Shown here one piece after another: positions 16,568-26,186 of a DNA stretch of 64,000 bases. A program made the position numbers and the translations under genes. Every line of letters begins with the position of its first letter. Position 1 is the stretch's first letter. The DNA comes from Bacillus sp. OK048 (GTDB taxonomy: Bacteria; Bacillota; Bacilli; Bacillales; Cytobacillaceae): positions 219,852 to 283,851 of the forward strand of contig NZ_FNHN01000008.1 in NCBI RefSeq assembly GCF_900103525.1. The letters are read 5' to 3'. The notes under the pieces are model-generated. The model was not told the DNA's origin, ran no database searches, and saw only the letters and a list, made by a program, of their open reading frames with translations.

Positions 16568-16600
16568 CAATTCGGAAAATTTCCGGATTGTTTTTTTTTT
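16568..16600 (+). terminator. Terminator of the SRPBCC gene
   Basis: CAATTCGGAA pairs with TTCCGGATTG (one G-T pair), followed by ten T residues. Confidence 0.92.
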
Positions 16601-16616
16601 AATAATTTAAAAAACT

Positions 16617-16646
16617 TTTACTATACACTTAAAGATATGTTATATT
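16617..16646 (+). promoter_or_regulatory. Candidate ppc promoter
   Basis: TTTACT, 18 bases, TATATT (preceded by TG, extended -10) lie about 50 bases before ppc. Confidence 0.4.
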
Positions 16647-16694
16647 AATAAATAAAAAATTTAGTTAATTGACTAGTACAGGGAAGGTGAAAGC

Positions 16695-19457
16695 ATGAAT
16701 ACAGAATTGAAAGTAAACGACAGCAGTCTTCCACTACGGCAGGACGTTAAATTACTGGGACAAATTCTTGGTGAAATCCTTGTAAGTCATGGTGGGACAG
16801 AACTATTAGATAAAGTAGAAAAAATTCGACTCATGTGTAAAACACTAAGAACCTATTTTGATCATGAAATTTATACTGAATTAAAACAAGAGATTGCACA
16901 CTTGAGCAGCCCAATGAGAAAACAGGTTATTCGAGCATTTTCAATGTATTTTCATTTGATCAACATAGCCGAACAAAATCATCGTATTCGCAGAAGAAGA
17001 CACTATCAACTTGAAGACGATACAATTGTTCAACCCGATTCCATCGAGAGCGCTATTCTTTTTCTAAAGGATAACAATATTAGTGAAGAGATGATTCAAG
17101 ATGTCTTAAATAAATTGTCACTTGAACTGGTCATTACGGCACATCCTACAGAGGCACAAAAGCGTTCAATTCTAGAAATACAACAGCGTATTGCGGGTAT
17201 ATTAAAAAATCTTGATCATCCTTTATTGACAAAAAGGGAACGTAGCAAGCTAGAAGAAAGTTTATTTAATGAGGTAACGATTCTGTGGCAGACAGACGAA
17301 CTTCGTCACAATAAACCAACAGTTTTGGATGAGGTCCGCAACGGACTTTATTATTTTGACCAAACTCTTTTTGAGGTTCTTCCAGAAATTCATCGTGAAG
17401 TAGAAAATTGCCTCGAAAAGAATTATTCCACTTATAAATGGGACGTTCCTAATTTTCTTCGCTTCGGTTCATGGATTGGGGGGGACCGGGATGGTAATCC
17501 AAATGTAACCCCTGACATTACCTGGGAGACACTGCGTAAGCAGCGTAAGCTTGTTTTAAAGAAATATAAAAATGTTCTAATCGATCTTATGAAACGCTAC
17601 AGCCATTCTACAACTAGAGTAGAAGTAAGCCAAGAATTAATTCATACCCTAGAGGAAGAAGAGGACAGATTCCTGCCCGACCACTATAAATGGCCAGTTA
17701 AATCAGAGGTGTATCGTCGTAAATTTGCTATAATTATTGAACGATTAAAGCAAGTTGGTAAATCTGATTTAGGTTATCGTTCTGCGGAAGAATTATTAGA
17801 AGATTTATTCTTAGTCAAAAATAGTTTAAACAATCATCATCCTGCTGCACATGAATTAAAATCCATTCAAAAATTAATTCGCCAAGTTCAGCTTTTCGGA
17901 TTTCATTTGGCAACACTTGACATCCGGAATCACAGTGGTGAGCATGAGGCGGCGATAACAGAAATTCTAAGAAAAGTGCGTATTTGCGAGGATTATGCTC
18001 AGCTTTCTGAAGAAGCTAAAATTAAAATATTAGAAGGTATTTTAAAAGACCCGCGTTCGCTTCTTCTATCAAACGAAGATTATACACCAGATACTCAACA
18101 AATGATTCAGGTATTCCAAATGATAAGAAATGCTCAAAAGGAATTTGGTTTAAGGTCTATTTCTGTTTATCTGGTCAGTATGACAAAATCGCCGAGTGAC
18201 CTGTTAGAAGTTCTTGTTTTGGCGAAAGAGGCTGGAATTTATCGACTGCATGCAGATGGAACCGTGGAAAGCCAATTAAATGTGGCTCCATTACTTGAAA
18301 CCATTGATGATTTATCTGCTGGCCCAAAGATTATGGAAACATTGTTTCAAATGCCTGTGTATCGTAATCATTTGCAAGTGATGAATGACCAGCAGGAAAT
18401 TATGCTTGGCTATTCAGATGGGAGCAAAGATGGTGGGACGTTAACAGCTAATTGGAAGCTATATAAAGCACAACTTGAAATTCACGAAATGGCAAGCAGG
18501 TATAAAATCGGCTTAAAATTTTTCCATGGTCGAGGTGGATCTTTGGGTCGTGGCGGTGGTCCTTTAAACAAGAGCCTACTATCACAACCGGCAGAAACAA
18601 TTGGAGATGGAGTGAAGATTACCGAGCAGGGCGAAGTGCTATCATCAAGGTATTTACTTGAGGACATCGCTTATCGGAGCTTAGAACAGGCAACGTCAAC
18701 TCTCATGCTGGCAGCTGCACATGTATCAAAAGAGGCAGAGCATGGAAGTTTGCGGGATGAATCATGGGAGTCAGCCATTGAAGAGATTTCCAGTGTTGCT
18801 CTCAAGAAATATCAATCACTGGTTTTTGAGGATTCAGGCTTTTTAACCTATTTTAATGAAGCTACCCCACTAAGAGAACTTGGTGACTTAAACATCGGAT
18901 CAAGACCAATGAGTCGAAAAAACCGCGGTCGATTTGAGGACTTACGAGCTATTCCATGGGTATTTGCATGGACACAAAGCAGGCAGCTTCTTCCAGCTTG
19001 GTATGCAGCAGGGACTGGATTAGAAAGCTTTGCTTCACAAAGTGAGAAAAATTTACAGCAATTAAAGCAGATGTATGAAAAATGGCCATTTTTCCGTTCA
19101 ACGGTAGATAATCTCCAAATGGCATTGATGAAAGCTGATATCACAACCGCAAAAGAATATGTAACACTAGTGGAAGACCAGGAAATTGCAGAGCGGATTT
19201 TTTCAAATATCCTTGAAGAATATGAAAGAACGAAAGAAATTCTCCTTAAAATAACCGGAGATAAAGAGTTGTTGGATCACACGCCGAATATTAAAGACTC
19301 AGTCCATCGTCGAAATCCTTATGTTGATCCTTTAAACTTTTTGCAGGTTGAATTAATTAAGCAATTAAGAAATCAGGACGAGCCAACGGAAGAGTTAATA
19401 ACTGAGGTACTTCTTACAATTAGTGGAATCTCAGCTGGTCTACGTAATACAGGTTGA
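16695..19457 (+). CDS. ppc: Phosphoenolpyruvate carboxylase (920 aa)
   Basis: Full-length PEP carboxylase. It converts PEP plus bicarbonate to oxaloacetate, feeding the citric-acid cycle. VITAHPTEAQKRS holds the catalytic His150. GSWIGGDRDGNPNV is a conserved substrate segment, FHGRGGSLGRGGGP (about 613-626) the flexible active loop, and the protein ends with the expected SAGLRNTG. AGGGAAGG precedes the ATG. It is a single gene between terminators. Many Bacillus rely on pyruvate carboxylase alone, so a ppc gene is a useful marker of this lineage. Confidence 0.96.
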   Translation: MNTELKVNDSSLPLRQDVKLLGQILGEILVSHGGTELLDKVEKIRLMCKTLRTYFDHEIYTELKQEIAHLSSPMRKQVIRAFSMYFHLINIAEQNHRIRRRRHYQLEDDTIVQPDSIESAILFLKDNNISEEMIQDVLNKLSLELVITAHPTEAQKRSILEIQQRIAGILKNLDHPLLTKRERSKLEESLFNEVTILWQTDELRHNKPTVLDEVRNGLYYFDQTLFEVLPEIHREVENCLEKNYSTYKWDVPNFLRFGSWIGGDRDGNPNVTPDITWETLRKQRKLVLKKYKNVLIDLMKRYSHSTTRVEVSQELIHTLEEEEDRFLPDHYKWPVKSEVYRRKFAIIIERLKQVGKSDLGYRSAEELLEDLFLVKNSLNNHHPAAHELKSIQKLIRQVQLFGFHLATLDIRNHSGEHEAAITEILRKVRICEDYAQLSEEAKIKILEGILKDPRSLLLSNEDYTPDTQQMIQVFQMIRNAQKEFGLRSISVYLVSMTKSPSDLLEVLVLAKEAGIYRLHADGTVESQLNVAPLLETIDDLSAGPKIMETLFQMPVYRNHLQVMNDQQEIMLGYSDGSKDGGTLTANWKLYKAQLEIHEMASRYKIGLKFFHGRGGSLGRGGGPLNKSLLSQPAETIGDGVKITEQGEVLSSRYLLEDIAYRSLEQATSTLMLAAAHVSKEAEHGSLRDESWESAIEEISSVALKKYQSLVFEDSGFLTYFNEATPLRELGDLNIGSRPMSRKNRGRFEDLRAIPWVFAWTQSRQLLPAWYAAGTGLESFASQSEKNLQQLKQMYEKWPFFRSTVDNLQMALMKADITTAKEYVTLVEDQEIAERIFSNILEEYERTKEILLKITGDKELLDHTPNIKDSVHRRNPYVDPLNFLQVELIKQLRNQDEPTEELITEVLLTISGISAGLRNTG

Positions 19458-19465
19458 TTTAAATG

Positions 19466-19506
19466 AAAACCGCACTCAGCCCTTCAAGGGAGGTGCGGTT
19501 TTTTGT
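19466..19506 (+). terminator. ppc terminator
   Basis: AAAACCGCAC pairs with GTGCGGTTTT, followed by T residues. Confidence 0.9.
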
Positions 19507-19534
19507 GTAAAGGTTCAATGAGTTTTTGAACAAT

Positions 19535-19552
19535 TTGTGAAATATTAAAAAA
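19535..19552. promoter_or_regulatory. Rex-like operator before adhE
   Basis: TTGTGAAATATTAAAAAA matches the left half of the Bacillus Rex consensus TTGTGAAnnnnTTCACAA fully and the right half at 4 of 7. Rex senses NADH/NAD+ and controls fermentative genes such as adhE in Firmicutes. Confidence 0.4.
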
Positions 19553-19570
19553 TGAATGAATATTCATTCG
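19553..19570. promoter_or_regulatory. FadR-like operator before adhE
   Basis: TGAATGAATATTCATTCG contains the perfect 16-bp palindrome GAATGAATATTCATTC and agrees with the B. subtilis FadR box TGAATGAmTAnTCATTCA at nearly all positions. FadR is released by long-chain acyl-CoA. TTGTGA (19535-19540) and GAATAT (19558-19563) would make a promoter under it. Confidence 0.6.
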
Positions 19571-19679
19571 TTTTTTGGCGAGATTCGACAAACTTCTCGA
19601 TATTCACCATGATATATTTTATCCAGAATAGTTTAAAAGTGATCATTATTTAGTTTTAAAGAACTTGGAGGGATACGAA

Positions 19680-22283
19680 ATGGCAGTTGAAGAAAAAATT
19701 GTCCAGGGGAAACATCAAGTTGCAGCAATGATTGATATTTTAGCAAGAAATGGGGCAAAGGCATTAGCAGAATTTCGCTGTTACAATCAGGAAATGGTTG
19801 ATGAAATCGTCAAGCAGATGGCCTATACTGCCCTTGATCATCACAAAGACTTGGCAAAGTTGGCAGTTGAAGAAACAAGAAGAGGCGTATATGAAGATAA
19901 GGTATTTAAAAATATGTTTGCTACTGAGTTTATTTATAACAATATTAGAGAGTTAAAGACAGTTGGAGTTATAAATGAAAATGAACATGAGGGAATGGTA
20001 GAGATCGCTGAGCCAGTGGGTGTCATAGCTGGTATTATTCCGATCACGAATCCAACTTCCACAGTCATTTTTAAAGCGTTAATTTCACTTAAAACAAGAA
20101 ATCCGATAATCTTTGCATTTCCAAAATATGCGCAAAAATGCTGTGTCGAAACAGCAAGACTTTTGAAGGAAGCTGCCATGAAGGCAGGAGCACCAGAGAA
20201 TTGTATCCAATGGATTGAGATTCCCTCTCATGAAGCCTTTCAAACCTTAATGAAACATCCAAAGGTATCACTTATTCTGGCTACCGGTGGACCTAATTTG
20301 GTGAAAGCAGCGTATAGCTCTGGAAAACCTGCACTTGGTGTTGGAGCAGGAAATGTTCCTTGTTATATAGAGAAAAGTGCAAATATTAAGCGGGCAGTAA
20401 ATGACATCATTCTATCGAAAACATTCGACAATGGGATGATCTGTGCATCTGAACAAGCACTAATAATCGACAATGAAATCTATGATGAAGTGAAACGAGA
20501 ATTGATTGATAATAATTGTTATTTCTTAAATAAAGAAGAAAAACAGCTGATTGAAAAGGCAGTAATAGACGAAAAAAGCGCTTCTTTAAATCCTCTAATA
20601 GTTGGATTGCCAGCATTTATGATTGCAAAAATGGCAGGAGTCAATGTACCTGTAAATACCAAAATATTAATAGCAGAATTAACAGGAGTAGGTCCTAAAT
20701 TTCCTCTTTCCTGTGAAAAATTGAGTCCTATTCTTGCTTGCTACAAGGCATATAGCTTAGCAGAAGGTCTGCTTATCGCTGAAGAAACTCTGGAGTATGG
20801 CGGGCTTGGACATTCTGCAGCTATTCATACCTCTGACCAAAATGTGATTGATACGTTTGCTCTTCGAATGAAAGCTGGGAGAATTATGGTTAATACACCA
20901 TCAACTCATGGGGCAATCGGTGATATCTATAATACATCTTTACCGTCACTTACAATTGGGTGCGGAACATATGGAGGGAACTCAGTGTCACAGAATGTAG
21001 GAGCGGCAAACTTGATTAATATTAAGAAAGTTGCAAAAAGGAGAAATATGACCCAATGGTTTAAGGTTCCATCACAAATATTTTTTGAAAGAAACTCCAT
21101 CCAAGTACTGGCGTCGATTCCAAGAATTTCTAAAGTTATGATTGTTACCAGTGGTAGTCAAGTGAAGAATGGCTCTGTTGATAAAGTCATTTATCAATTA
21201 GAAAAGAATCCTGGAAACATAAAATACGCAGTTTTTCATGATATTGAACCTGAACCTGGCATGGAAACTGTCAAGAACGGTGCAGAAAGGATGAGGAAAT
21301 TTGAGCCTGATTGTCTTATTGCTTTAGGAGGCGGGTCTGTAATGGATGCTGCAAAAGCAATGTGGCTTTTTTATGAACATCCAGATGCTGATTTTAATAG
21401 CTTAAAGCAAAAATTCTTCGATCCTAGCAAGCGAGTGGTTAAATTTCCTTCTCTTCGTGAAAAGGCAATTTTTATTGCTATTCCAACCACTTCTGGCACT
21501 GGGTCTGAAGTAACTTCTTTCTCGGTTATTTCGGATGAAAAGTCGAATATCAAATATCCACTCGCTGACTTTCAATTAACACCAGACTTGGCAATTGTTG
21601 ACCCACAGTTTGTTATGACAGTTCCTAAGCATGTAACAGCAGATACAGGGATGGATGTTTTAACACATGCCATTGAGGCATATGTTTCAGTGCTGGCTAA
21701 TGACTTTACAGATGGATTAGCCTTGAAGGCGATACAATTAGTATTTGAGTACTTGCCAAGGGCATATCGTGATGGAACGGATGAACTAGCCCGTGAAAAA
21801 ATGCACAATGCGTCAACTATAGCAGGGATGGCCTTTGCGAATTCATTCTTAGGTATTAACCATAGTCTTGCTCATGCACTGGGGGCTGAGTTTACTATCG
21901 CCCATGGCCGTGCGAATGCCATTTTGTTACCTCACGTTATTCGTTACAATGCAGCAAAGCCAAATAAATTTATGACCTATCCAAAATATGAACACTTTAT
22001 TGCTGATCAACGTTATGCTGAGATTGCCAAACTGCTTGGACTTCCTGCAGAGACAACAACAGAGGGAGTAAATAGTTTAATTGGAGCCATAATCAAGTTG
22101 GCCAAGGAAATAGAAGTGCCAATGAGTATCGAAGAAATGGGAGTAAGCAAGAGTGAGTTTGAGAGAAAGGTAAATAAATTAGCTGAACATGCTTTTGATG
22201 ACCAAGATACGATTGCAAATCCAAAGCAGCCACTCGTCTCAGAATTAGCGCAAATCTATCATCAAGCATATAAAGGTGAATGA
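19680..22283 (+). CDS. adhE: Bifunctional aldehyde/alcohol dehydrogenase AdhE (867 aa)
   Basis: A fusion of two enzymes that reduce acetyl-CoA (or another acyl-CoA) to aldehyde and then alcohol with NADH. The N-terminal half is a CoA-acylating aldehyde dehydrogenase with FDNGMICASEQ around the catalytic Cys near residue 250. The C-terminal half is an iron-dependent alcohol dehydrogenase: GGGSVMDAAK, TTSGTGSEVTSF, and iron-binding His residues in THAIEAYVS, FLGINHSLAHALGA and AHGRANA. The length of 867 is normal. The ATG at 19680 follows GGAGGG by seven bases. Regulation by redox and fatty acyl-CoA is suggested by the operators upstream. Confidence 0.95.
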   Translation: MAVEEKIVQGKHQVAAMIDILARNGAKALAEFRCYNQEMVDEIVKQMAYTALDHHKDLAKLAVEETRRGVYEDKVFKNMFATEFIYNNIRELKTVGVINENEHEGMVEIAEPVGVIAGIIPITNPTSTVIFKALISLKTRNPIIFAFPKYAQKCCVETARLLKEAAMKAGAPENCIQWIEIPSHEAFQTLMKHPKVSLILATGGPNLVKAAYSSGKPALGVGAGNVPCYIEKSANIKRAVNDIILSKTFDNGMICASEQALIIDNEIYDEVKRELIDNNCYFLNKEEKQLIEKAVIDEKSASLNPLIVGLPAFMIAKMAGVNVPVNTKILIAELTGVGPKFPLSCEKLSPILACYKAYSLAEGLLIAEETLEYGGLGHSAAIHTSDQNVIDTFALRMKAGRIMVNTPSTHGAIGDIYNTSLPSLTIGCGTYGGNSVSQNVGAANLINIKKVAKRRNMTQWFKVPSQIFFERNSIQVLASIPRISKVMIVTSGSQVKNGSVDKVIYQLEKNPGNIKYAVFHDIEPEPGMETVKNGAERMRKFEPDCLIALGGGSVMDAAKAMWLFYEHPDADFNSLKQKFFDPSKRVVKFPSLREKAIFIAIPTTSGTGSEVTSFSVISDEKSNIKYPLADFQLTPDLAIVDPQFVMTVPKHVTADTGMDVLTHAIEAYVSVLANDFTDGLALKAIQLVFEYLPRAYRDGTDELAREKMHNASTIAGMAFANSFLGINHSLAHALGAEFTIAHGRANAILLPHVIRYNAAKPNKFMTYPKYEHFIADQRYAEIAKLLGLPAETTTEGVNSLIGAIIKLAKEIEVPMSIEEMGVSKSEFERKVNKLAEHAFDDQDTIANPKQPLVSELAQIYHQAYKGE

Positions 22284-22546
22284 TAAATTCGAAATTTATG
22301 TGAACAAAAGGTATATTTCCGACAATAATCATCATTCTTCTTAACTATCTACCTGCTTCTTTTTAACAGACCTTTGTAAATGTTAGTGAAAATTGGAAAA
22401 ATGTGGAAAAATGTCGATTTGGATACGTTTACAAAAAACGATTTTTGAAACAATAATTTAAGTGGTTAAAACTCTCAATTTAGTAGAGTGGGAAGTTTAG
22501 AAACCGCTAAATTACTTTGGGAGGCTATAGAAAAGGAGGATTTAGT

Positions 22547-24181
22547 ATGGTTTATATGCAAAAGCCCTGGTTAAAATTTTATGACCCAAGAATCAGTGAA
22601 GACGTAACAGTAAATTACGAGTCGTTATTCGATCTTATGGAGCAGGCAGCAAACATTCATGGAGATAATCCAGCTCTAACGTTTTACGGAAGATCCTGGA
22701 GCTACAAAGAAACGAAGCTGATTTCAGAATGGTTAGCTGCCTCTTTGTACCGGATAGGTTTTAAAAAGGGAGATAGGATGGGGATTATGCTGCCTAACTG
22801 CCCACATTATATTTTTAGCTTATTTGCAATATTTCGTTTGGGTGGAATTGCTGTTCAAGTAAATCCAATGTACGTTGAAAGAGAAATAGAATATGCCCTG
22901 AAAGATTCCGAAGCAGAATATATGGTGGTATTTGAATCCTTCTATTCAAAGGTAAAAGAAGTTCAGCCTCAAACGTCTTTGAAAAAAATCATTGTTGTAG
23001 GATTTGGTGGAACCAGGATTAATCTAGCAGATGGAGATATTTATTTTGATGATTTTCTTACCCATGACAATGTGATACCTACTATTCCAATTAATCCTTG
23101 TGAAGATGTCGCTATTTTACAATATACAGGAGGAACAACAGGGATTTCAAAAGGAGTAATGTTAACTCACCAAAATCTACTTGCGAATATTATTCAAGTT
23201 TGTGATTTTACTTATAGTGCAGTTGATGAGAAACCAGAAAACTTCAAAATCATCAGTGTTCTTCCAATGTTTCATGTTTATGGACTGTCATGCAATGCAC
23301 TTTCGGGAATCAGAATGGGAGGTAATCAATTAATTCTCCCGCGTTTTGACGTAAATGAATTAATTGAACTGATTAATAAAGAAAAACCATTCCAGTTGAC
23401 AGCTGTTCCAACGATGATATTTGCATTAAACAGCCACCCTGGATTGGAAGAGAGTGGGATTAAAAATATTTTCTACTTCAATTCAGGTGGAGCCCCACTA
23501 CCGGTAGAGCAGGTAAAAGCATTTGAAAAAAGAGCAGGTATAAGACTTGCAGACGGTTATGGTCTTTCAGAAACAGCACCATCAGCGATCACAACACCAC
23601 CATTTCTTCCTCGTAAATTAGGAAGCGTAGGGATACCTCTCCCTGGGACTGAAGCAAGAATTGTTAAGGAAATCGAATTGGGGTATGTAGACGTTCCAGT
23701 GGGGGAACCAGGTGAATTAATACTTCGCGGACCACAGGTCATGAAGGGATATTGGAAGCGGCCTAGCGAAACTCAAATGGTAATTAGAGACGGATGGCTC
23801 TTTACTGGCGATATCGCAAAAATGGATGAGGAAGGATATTTCTATATTTTAGACCGTAAAAAGGACATGATTATTGCCAGTGGTTACAATGTATACCCAC
23901 GAGAAATTGAAGAAATTATCTACCAACATGAGGCGGTAGAGGAGGCAATTGTTATTGGAAGACCTGATTCCTATCGCGGAGAAACCGTCAAAGCTTTTGT
24001 AAAACTGAAAGTTGGCGCATCGATTACACCAGAGCAATTAATAGAATATGCAAAACACTATCTGGCTCCTTACAAAGTACCTAAAGAAATTGAGTTTCTA
24101 TCAGAACTTCCTAAATCATCTGTAGGGAAGCTATTAAGGAGAATGTTACGTCAAGAAGAAAATGAAAAGGTTCACTCTTAA
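22547..24181 (+). CDS. Long-chain acyl-CoA ligase, AMP-binding (544 aa)
   Basis: An adenylate-forming enzyme that activates fatty acids to acyl-CoA. YTGGTTGISKGVM is the P-loop near residue 191. GYGLSETAPS, GWLFTGDIAKMDEEGYF and LDRKKDMIIASGYNVYPREIE are the A5, A7 and A8 motifs, and KSSVGKLLRR carries the catalytic Lys near the end. AAAGGAGG precedes the ATG at 22547. It opens a run of same-strand genes leading to phaC. It could therefore supply CoA thioesters for storage polymer or reactivate acids released from it, where canonical Bacillus PHA loci have none. Confidence 0.9.
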   Translation: MVYMQKPWLKFYDPRISEDVTVNYESLFDLMEQAANIHGDNPALTFYGRSWSYKETKLISEWLAASLYRIGFKKGDRMGIMLPNCPHYIFSLFAIFRLGGIAVQVNPMYVEREIEYALKDSEAEYMVVFESFYSKVKEVQPQTSLKKIIVVGFGGTRINLADGDIYFDDFLTHDNVIPTIPINPCEDVAILQYTGGTTGISKGVMLTHQNLLANIIQVCDFTYSAVDEKPENFKIISVLPMFHVYGLSCNALSGIRMGGNQLILPRFDVNELIELINKEKPFQLTAVPTMIFALNSHPGLEESGIKNIFYFNSGGAPLPVEQVKAFEKRAGIRLADGYGLSETAPSAITTPPFLPRKLGSVGIPLPGTEARIVKEIELGYVDVPVGEPGELILRGPQVMKGYWKRPSETQMVIRDGWLFTGDIAKMDEEGYFYILDRKKDMIIASGYNVYPREIEEIIYQHEAVEEAIVIGRPDSYRGETVKAFVKLKVGASITPEQLIEYAKHYLAPYKVPKEIEFLSELPKSSVGKLLRRMLRQEENEKVHS

Positions 24182-24306
24182 GATCTATCAACCTACTACT
24201 CAAATAGACTTCGCGCAGAATACATCTAGAATCCTTCTTAGAACATATCACTTGAATTATTATGTTAGCCGATTAAAGAAATTCCTTATGTATGTAGGAG
24301 GAGTAT

Positions 24307-24648
24307 ATGCAGACATCAAGTAAAAGTCCATGTGAATTTTTTAAAGAAATAGAGGACGATTTGAATAGAAAGCTATACTCCTATACAAATTCATCACCTT
24401 TTATCGCAATGGCTGGAAAGGCCATAGATCAGCACTTAGAAATGGTAAGGGTTATTAGAATGATAACTGTTCAATGGTTAGAAATAAATGGTTATCCTTC
24501 AAGAGATGATGTAGCAGATATTGCCAGAAGAATAATAAGGTTGGAGGAACGACTTGACTCGTTGGATGAAGGACTATATCTAACATTAGTAGAAATCAAC
24601 GTACATCGAAATCAAATGGATAATCTCAAAAATGAATTGGCAATTTAG
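24307..24648 (+). CDS. Short PhaR-like protein (113 aa)
   Basis: Not a family I can name with certainty. The middle, NGYPSRDDVADIARRIIRLEERLDSLDE, aligns with NIPTKKDVANVANLSIQAEGKIDILEE of the PhaR-like protein two genes downstream. The preceding helices (AMAGKAIDQHL / LANAGLGGHSRY) also correspond. It therefore looks like a truncated paralogue of the PhaR/PhaE synthase subunit, lacking the long C-terminal coiled coil. GGAGGAG stands before the ATG. It probably binds PhaC or the granule surface; this is inference from position and similarity. Confidence 0.65.
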   Translation: MQTSSKSPCEFFKEIEDDLNRKLYSYTNSSPFIAMAGKAIDQHLEMVRVIRMITVQWLEINGYPSRDDVADIARRIIRLEERLDSLDEGLYLTLVEINVHRNQMDNLKNELAI

Positions 24649-24677
24649 ATAAATGATTTAAAGGAGGAAAAGATGAA

Positions 24678-25439
24678 ATGGCTGAAAAGAAGGATTCAAA
24701 AGTAAGCACAGAAGAATTACCAAAGACGACCAAAAGGAGACGAAATGCTGTGGAAAATCATACTGTTGAAAATGAAGTCAAGGAAAATGAAGTGCTTGAA
24801 ACTGTAGTAGAAGAAACCATCCATGACGAGGAAGTTAAACAAAATTCAGCTGAAGTAAGTCATGAAGGGCAAGAAAATCATGACCAAATATCTAGCTTGG
24901 ATATGTTATGGAATCATGCGTTTCGTGAGTTAGACCAATGGTCGAAGCATGCAGATTTTCGTGATGATGTGTTTTTAAAAGAAGCTTACTATTTTGCAGA
25001 TAGCATAAAACGTAATCAGGAGAATATGAAATCTGTCAGAGAACAGTTCACTAAGGAATTTGCAAATTGGGAAAGGACAGCGAGAGAAGAATTTTTAATG
25101 TCCACAACCGCCTTACAGCATCTATTTCCAAAAATCTCTTATGAAGAGATGAACCAGCAGTTTGATCAGATTCAAAGCCGGACTGCTTCGATTCTGAATA
25201 CTCCTATACAGATGATCTCTAATATTCAATTGATGGACCAGTATATAAAGATGATAGACCAATATATAGCATTTAGAAAAAATGGTAGGAACCAATATAT
25301 TAATACTATTAAACAAGCAGCATCTCTTATCTATGAGAGTCAAAAAGGGTTTGTTAACCTTTTTTCCGGTCCAATCAAATCGCTTATGTTTCCTTTAAAT
25401 AAATACTTGGAAAAAGCAGAAGAAGTTACAAAATCATAA
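24678..25439 (+). CDS. Phasin-like granule protein, long form (253 aa)
   Basis: The N-terminal about 75 residues are charged and disordered (basic KTTKRRR, then Glu-rich). From LDMLWNHAFRELDQW on it is an all-helical domain laid out like the downstream PhaP (VDTLWNQYEQSLERA): long amphipathic helices, a TPIQMI/TPIKSI element and a second helix pair. Phasins coat PHA granules. The acidic-basic head is absent from ordinary Bacillus PhaP and may recruit DNA or protein. AAGGAGG lies 10 bases before the ATG; 29 bp after the previous gene and 18 bp before phaR. Confidence 0.65.
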   Translation: MAEKKDSKVSTEELPKTTKRRRNAVENHTVENEVKENEVLETVVEETIHDEEVKQNSAEVSHEGQENHDQISSLDMLWNHAFRELDQWSKHADFRDDVFLKEAYYFADSIKRNQENMKSVREQFTKEFANWERTAREEFLMSTTALQHLFPKISYEEMNQQFDQIQSRTASILNTPIQMISNIQLMDQYIKMIDQYIAFRKNGRNQYINTIKQAASLIYESQKGFVNLFSGPIKSLMFPLNKYLEKAEEVTKS

Positions 25440-25457
25440 GAATGAGGATGATGAAGG

Positions 25458-26168
25458 ATGTCAAATGAAAAGATGTTTGATCCGTTTGAAGGCATTAAAC
25501 AATTAAGTGAAATGGTTGAAAAACAAATTAATGGACTATTATTTATGGCAGCAGATAATAATGAATTTGTCCGTTTAGCCAATGCAGGTTTAGGTGGTCA
25601 CTCGCGGTACATGGAGCTATTAAGAAAAAATCAAGAGCTAATGGCTGGCTTCATGAACATTCCGACAAAAAAGGATGTTGCTAATGTTGCAAATCTATCG
25701 ATTCAAGCTGAAGGGAAAATCGATATTCTAGAAGAACAGATTTGGAATTTACAGGACAGTCTTGGAGCTTTAAATAAAGAAAACTTAGAATTGTTTCAAG
25801 AAATGGTTAAGATGATTAAACAAATGCAGGCAGAGTTTGCAAAAAACCTTCATGAAGTAACTGAATTAAAAACAATCAAGGAAGACCTTAAGGAATTGCG
25901 AAAAGGTATTGTCGACGTAAAAATCATTCAGGTAAACCTTCGTGAGATGAAGGACGAACTTATTGAAATTAAGGAAGCCCAGAATGAACTAGTCGGGATG
26001 AATAGTCAGAGTGAGACAAAAACCATTCATTCTGAAATACAAGAAATTAAACTAGGACTAGATCAATTAACAGAAATAAAAAATGAAATAGCTGTGTTGA
26101 AGGGACTTGTTATGAAAGAAAGCCCAAAAGGAAAAGTAAAAGAAAAAGAATTAGTAACAACTAAATAA
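25458..26168 (+). CDS. phaR: PHA synthase subunit PhaR, extended (236 aa)
   Basis: The N terminus (KMFDPFEGIKQLSEMVEKQING, then IPTKKDVANVANL near residue 70) follows the pattern of the class IV synthase partner PhaR of Bacillus. The C-terminal 120 residues are a continuous coiled coil of IKEDLKELR/MKDELIEIK-type heptads, longer than I expect for PhaR, and end in a Lys-rich tail. It is 18 bp before phaC, the expected partner order. It would form the active PhaR-PhaC complex on granules. Assignment is by motif and context. Confidence 0.8.
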   Translation: MSNEKMFDPFEGIKQLSEMVEKQINGLLFMAADNNEFVRLANAGLGGHSRYMELLRKNQELMAGFMNIPTKKDVANVANLSIQAEGKIDILEEQIWNLQDSLGALNKENLELFQEMVKMIKQMQAEFAKNLHEVTELKTIKEDLKELRKGIVDVKIIQVNLREMKDELIEIKEAQNELVGMNSQSETKTIHSEIQEIKLGLDQLTEIKNEIAVLKGLVMKESPKGKVKEKELVTTK

Positions 26169-26186
26169 ACGAGTGGGGGATAGTTG

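Noticed and set aside
22284..22546. FadR, Rex or GGTGTAA motif before the acyl-CoA ligase
   Set aside because: No match found; only AT-rich sequence without a clear operator.
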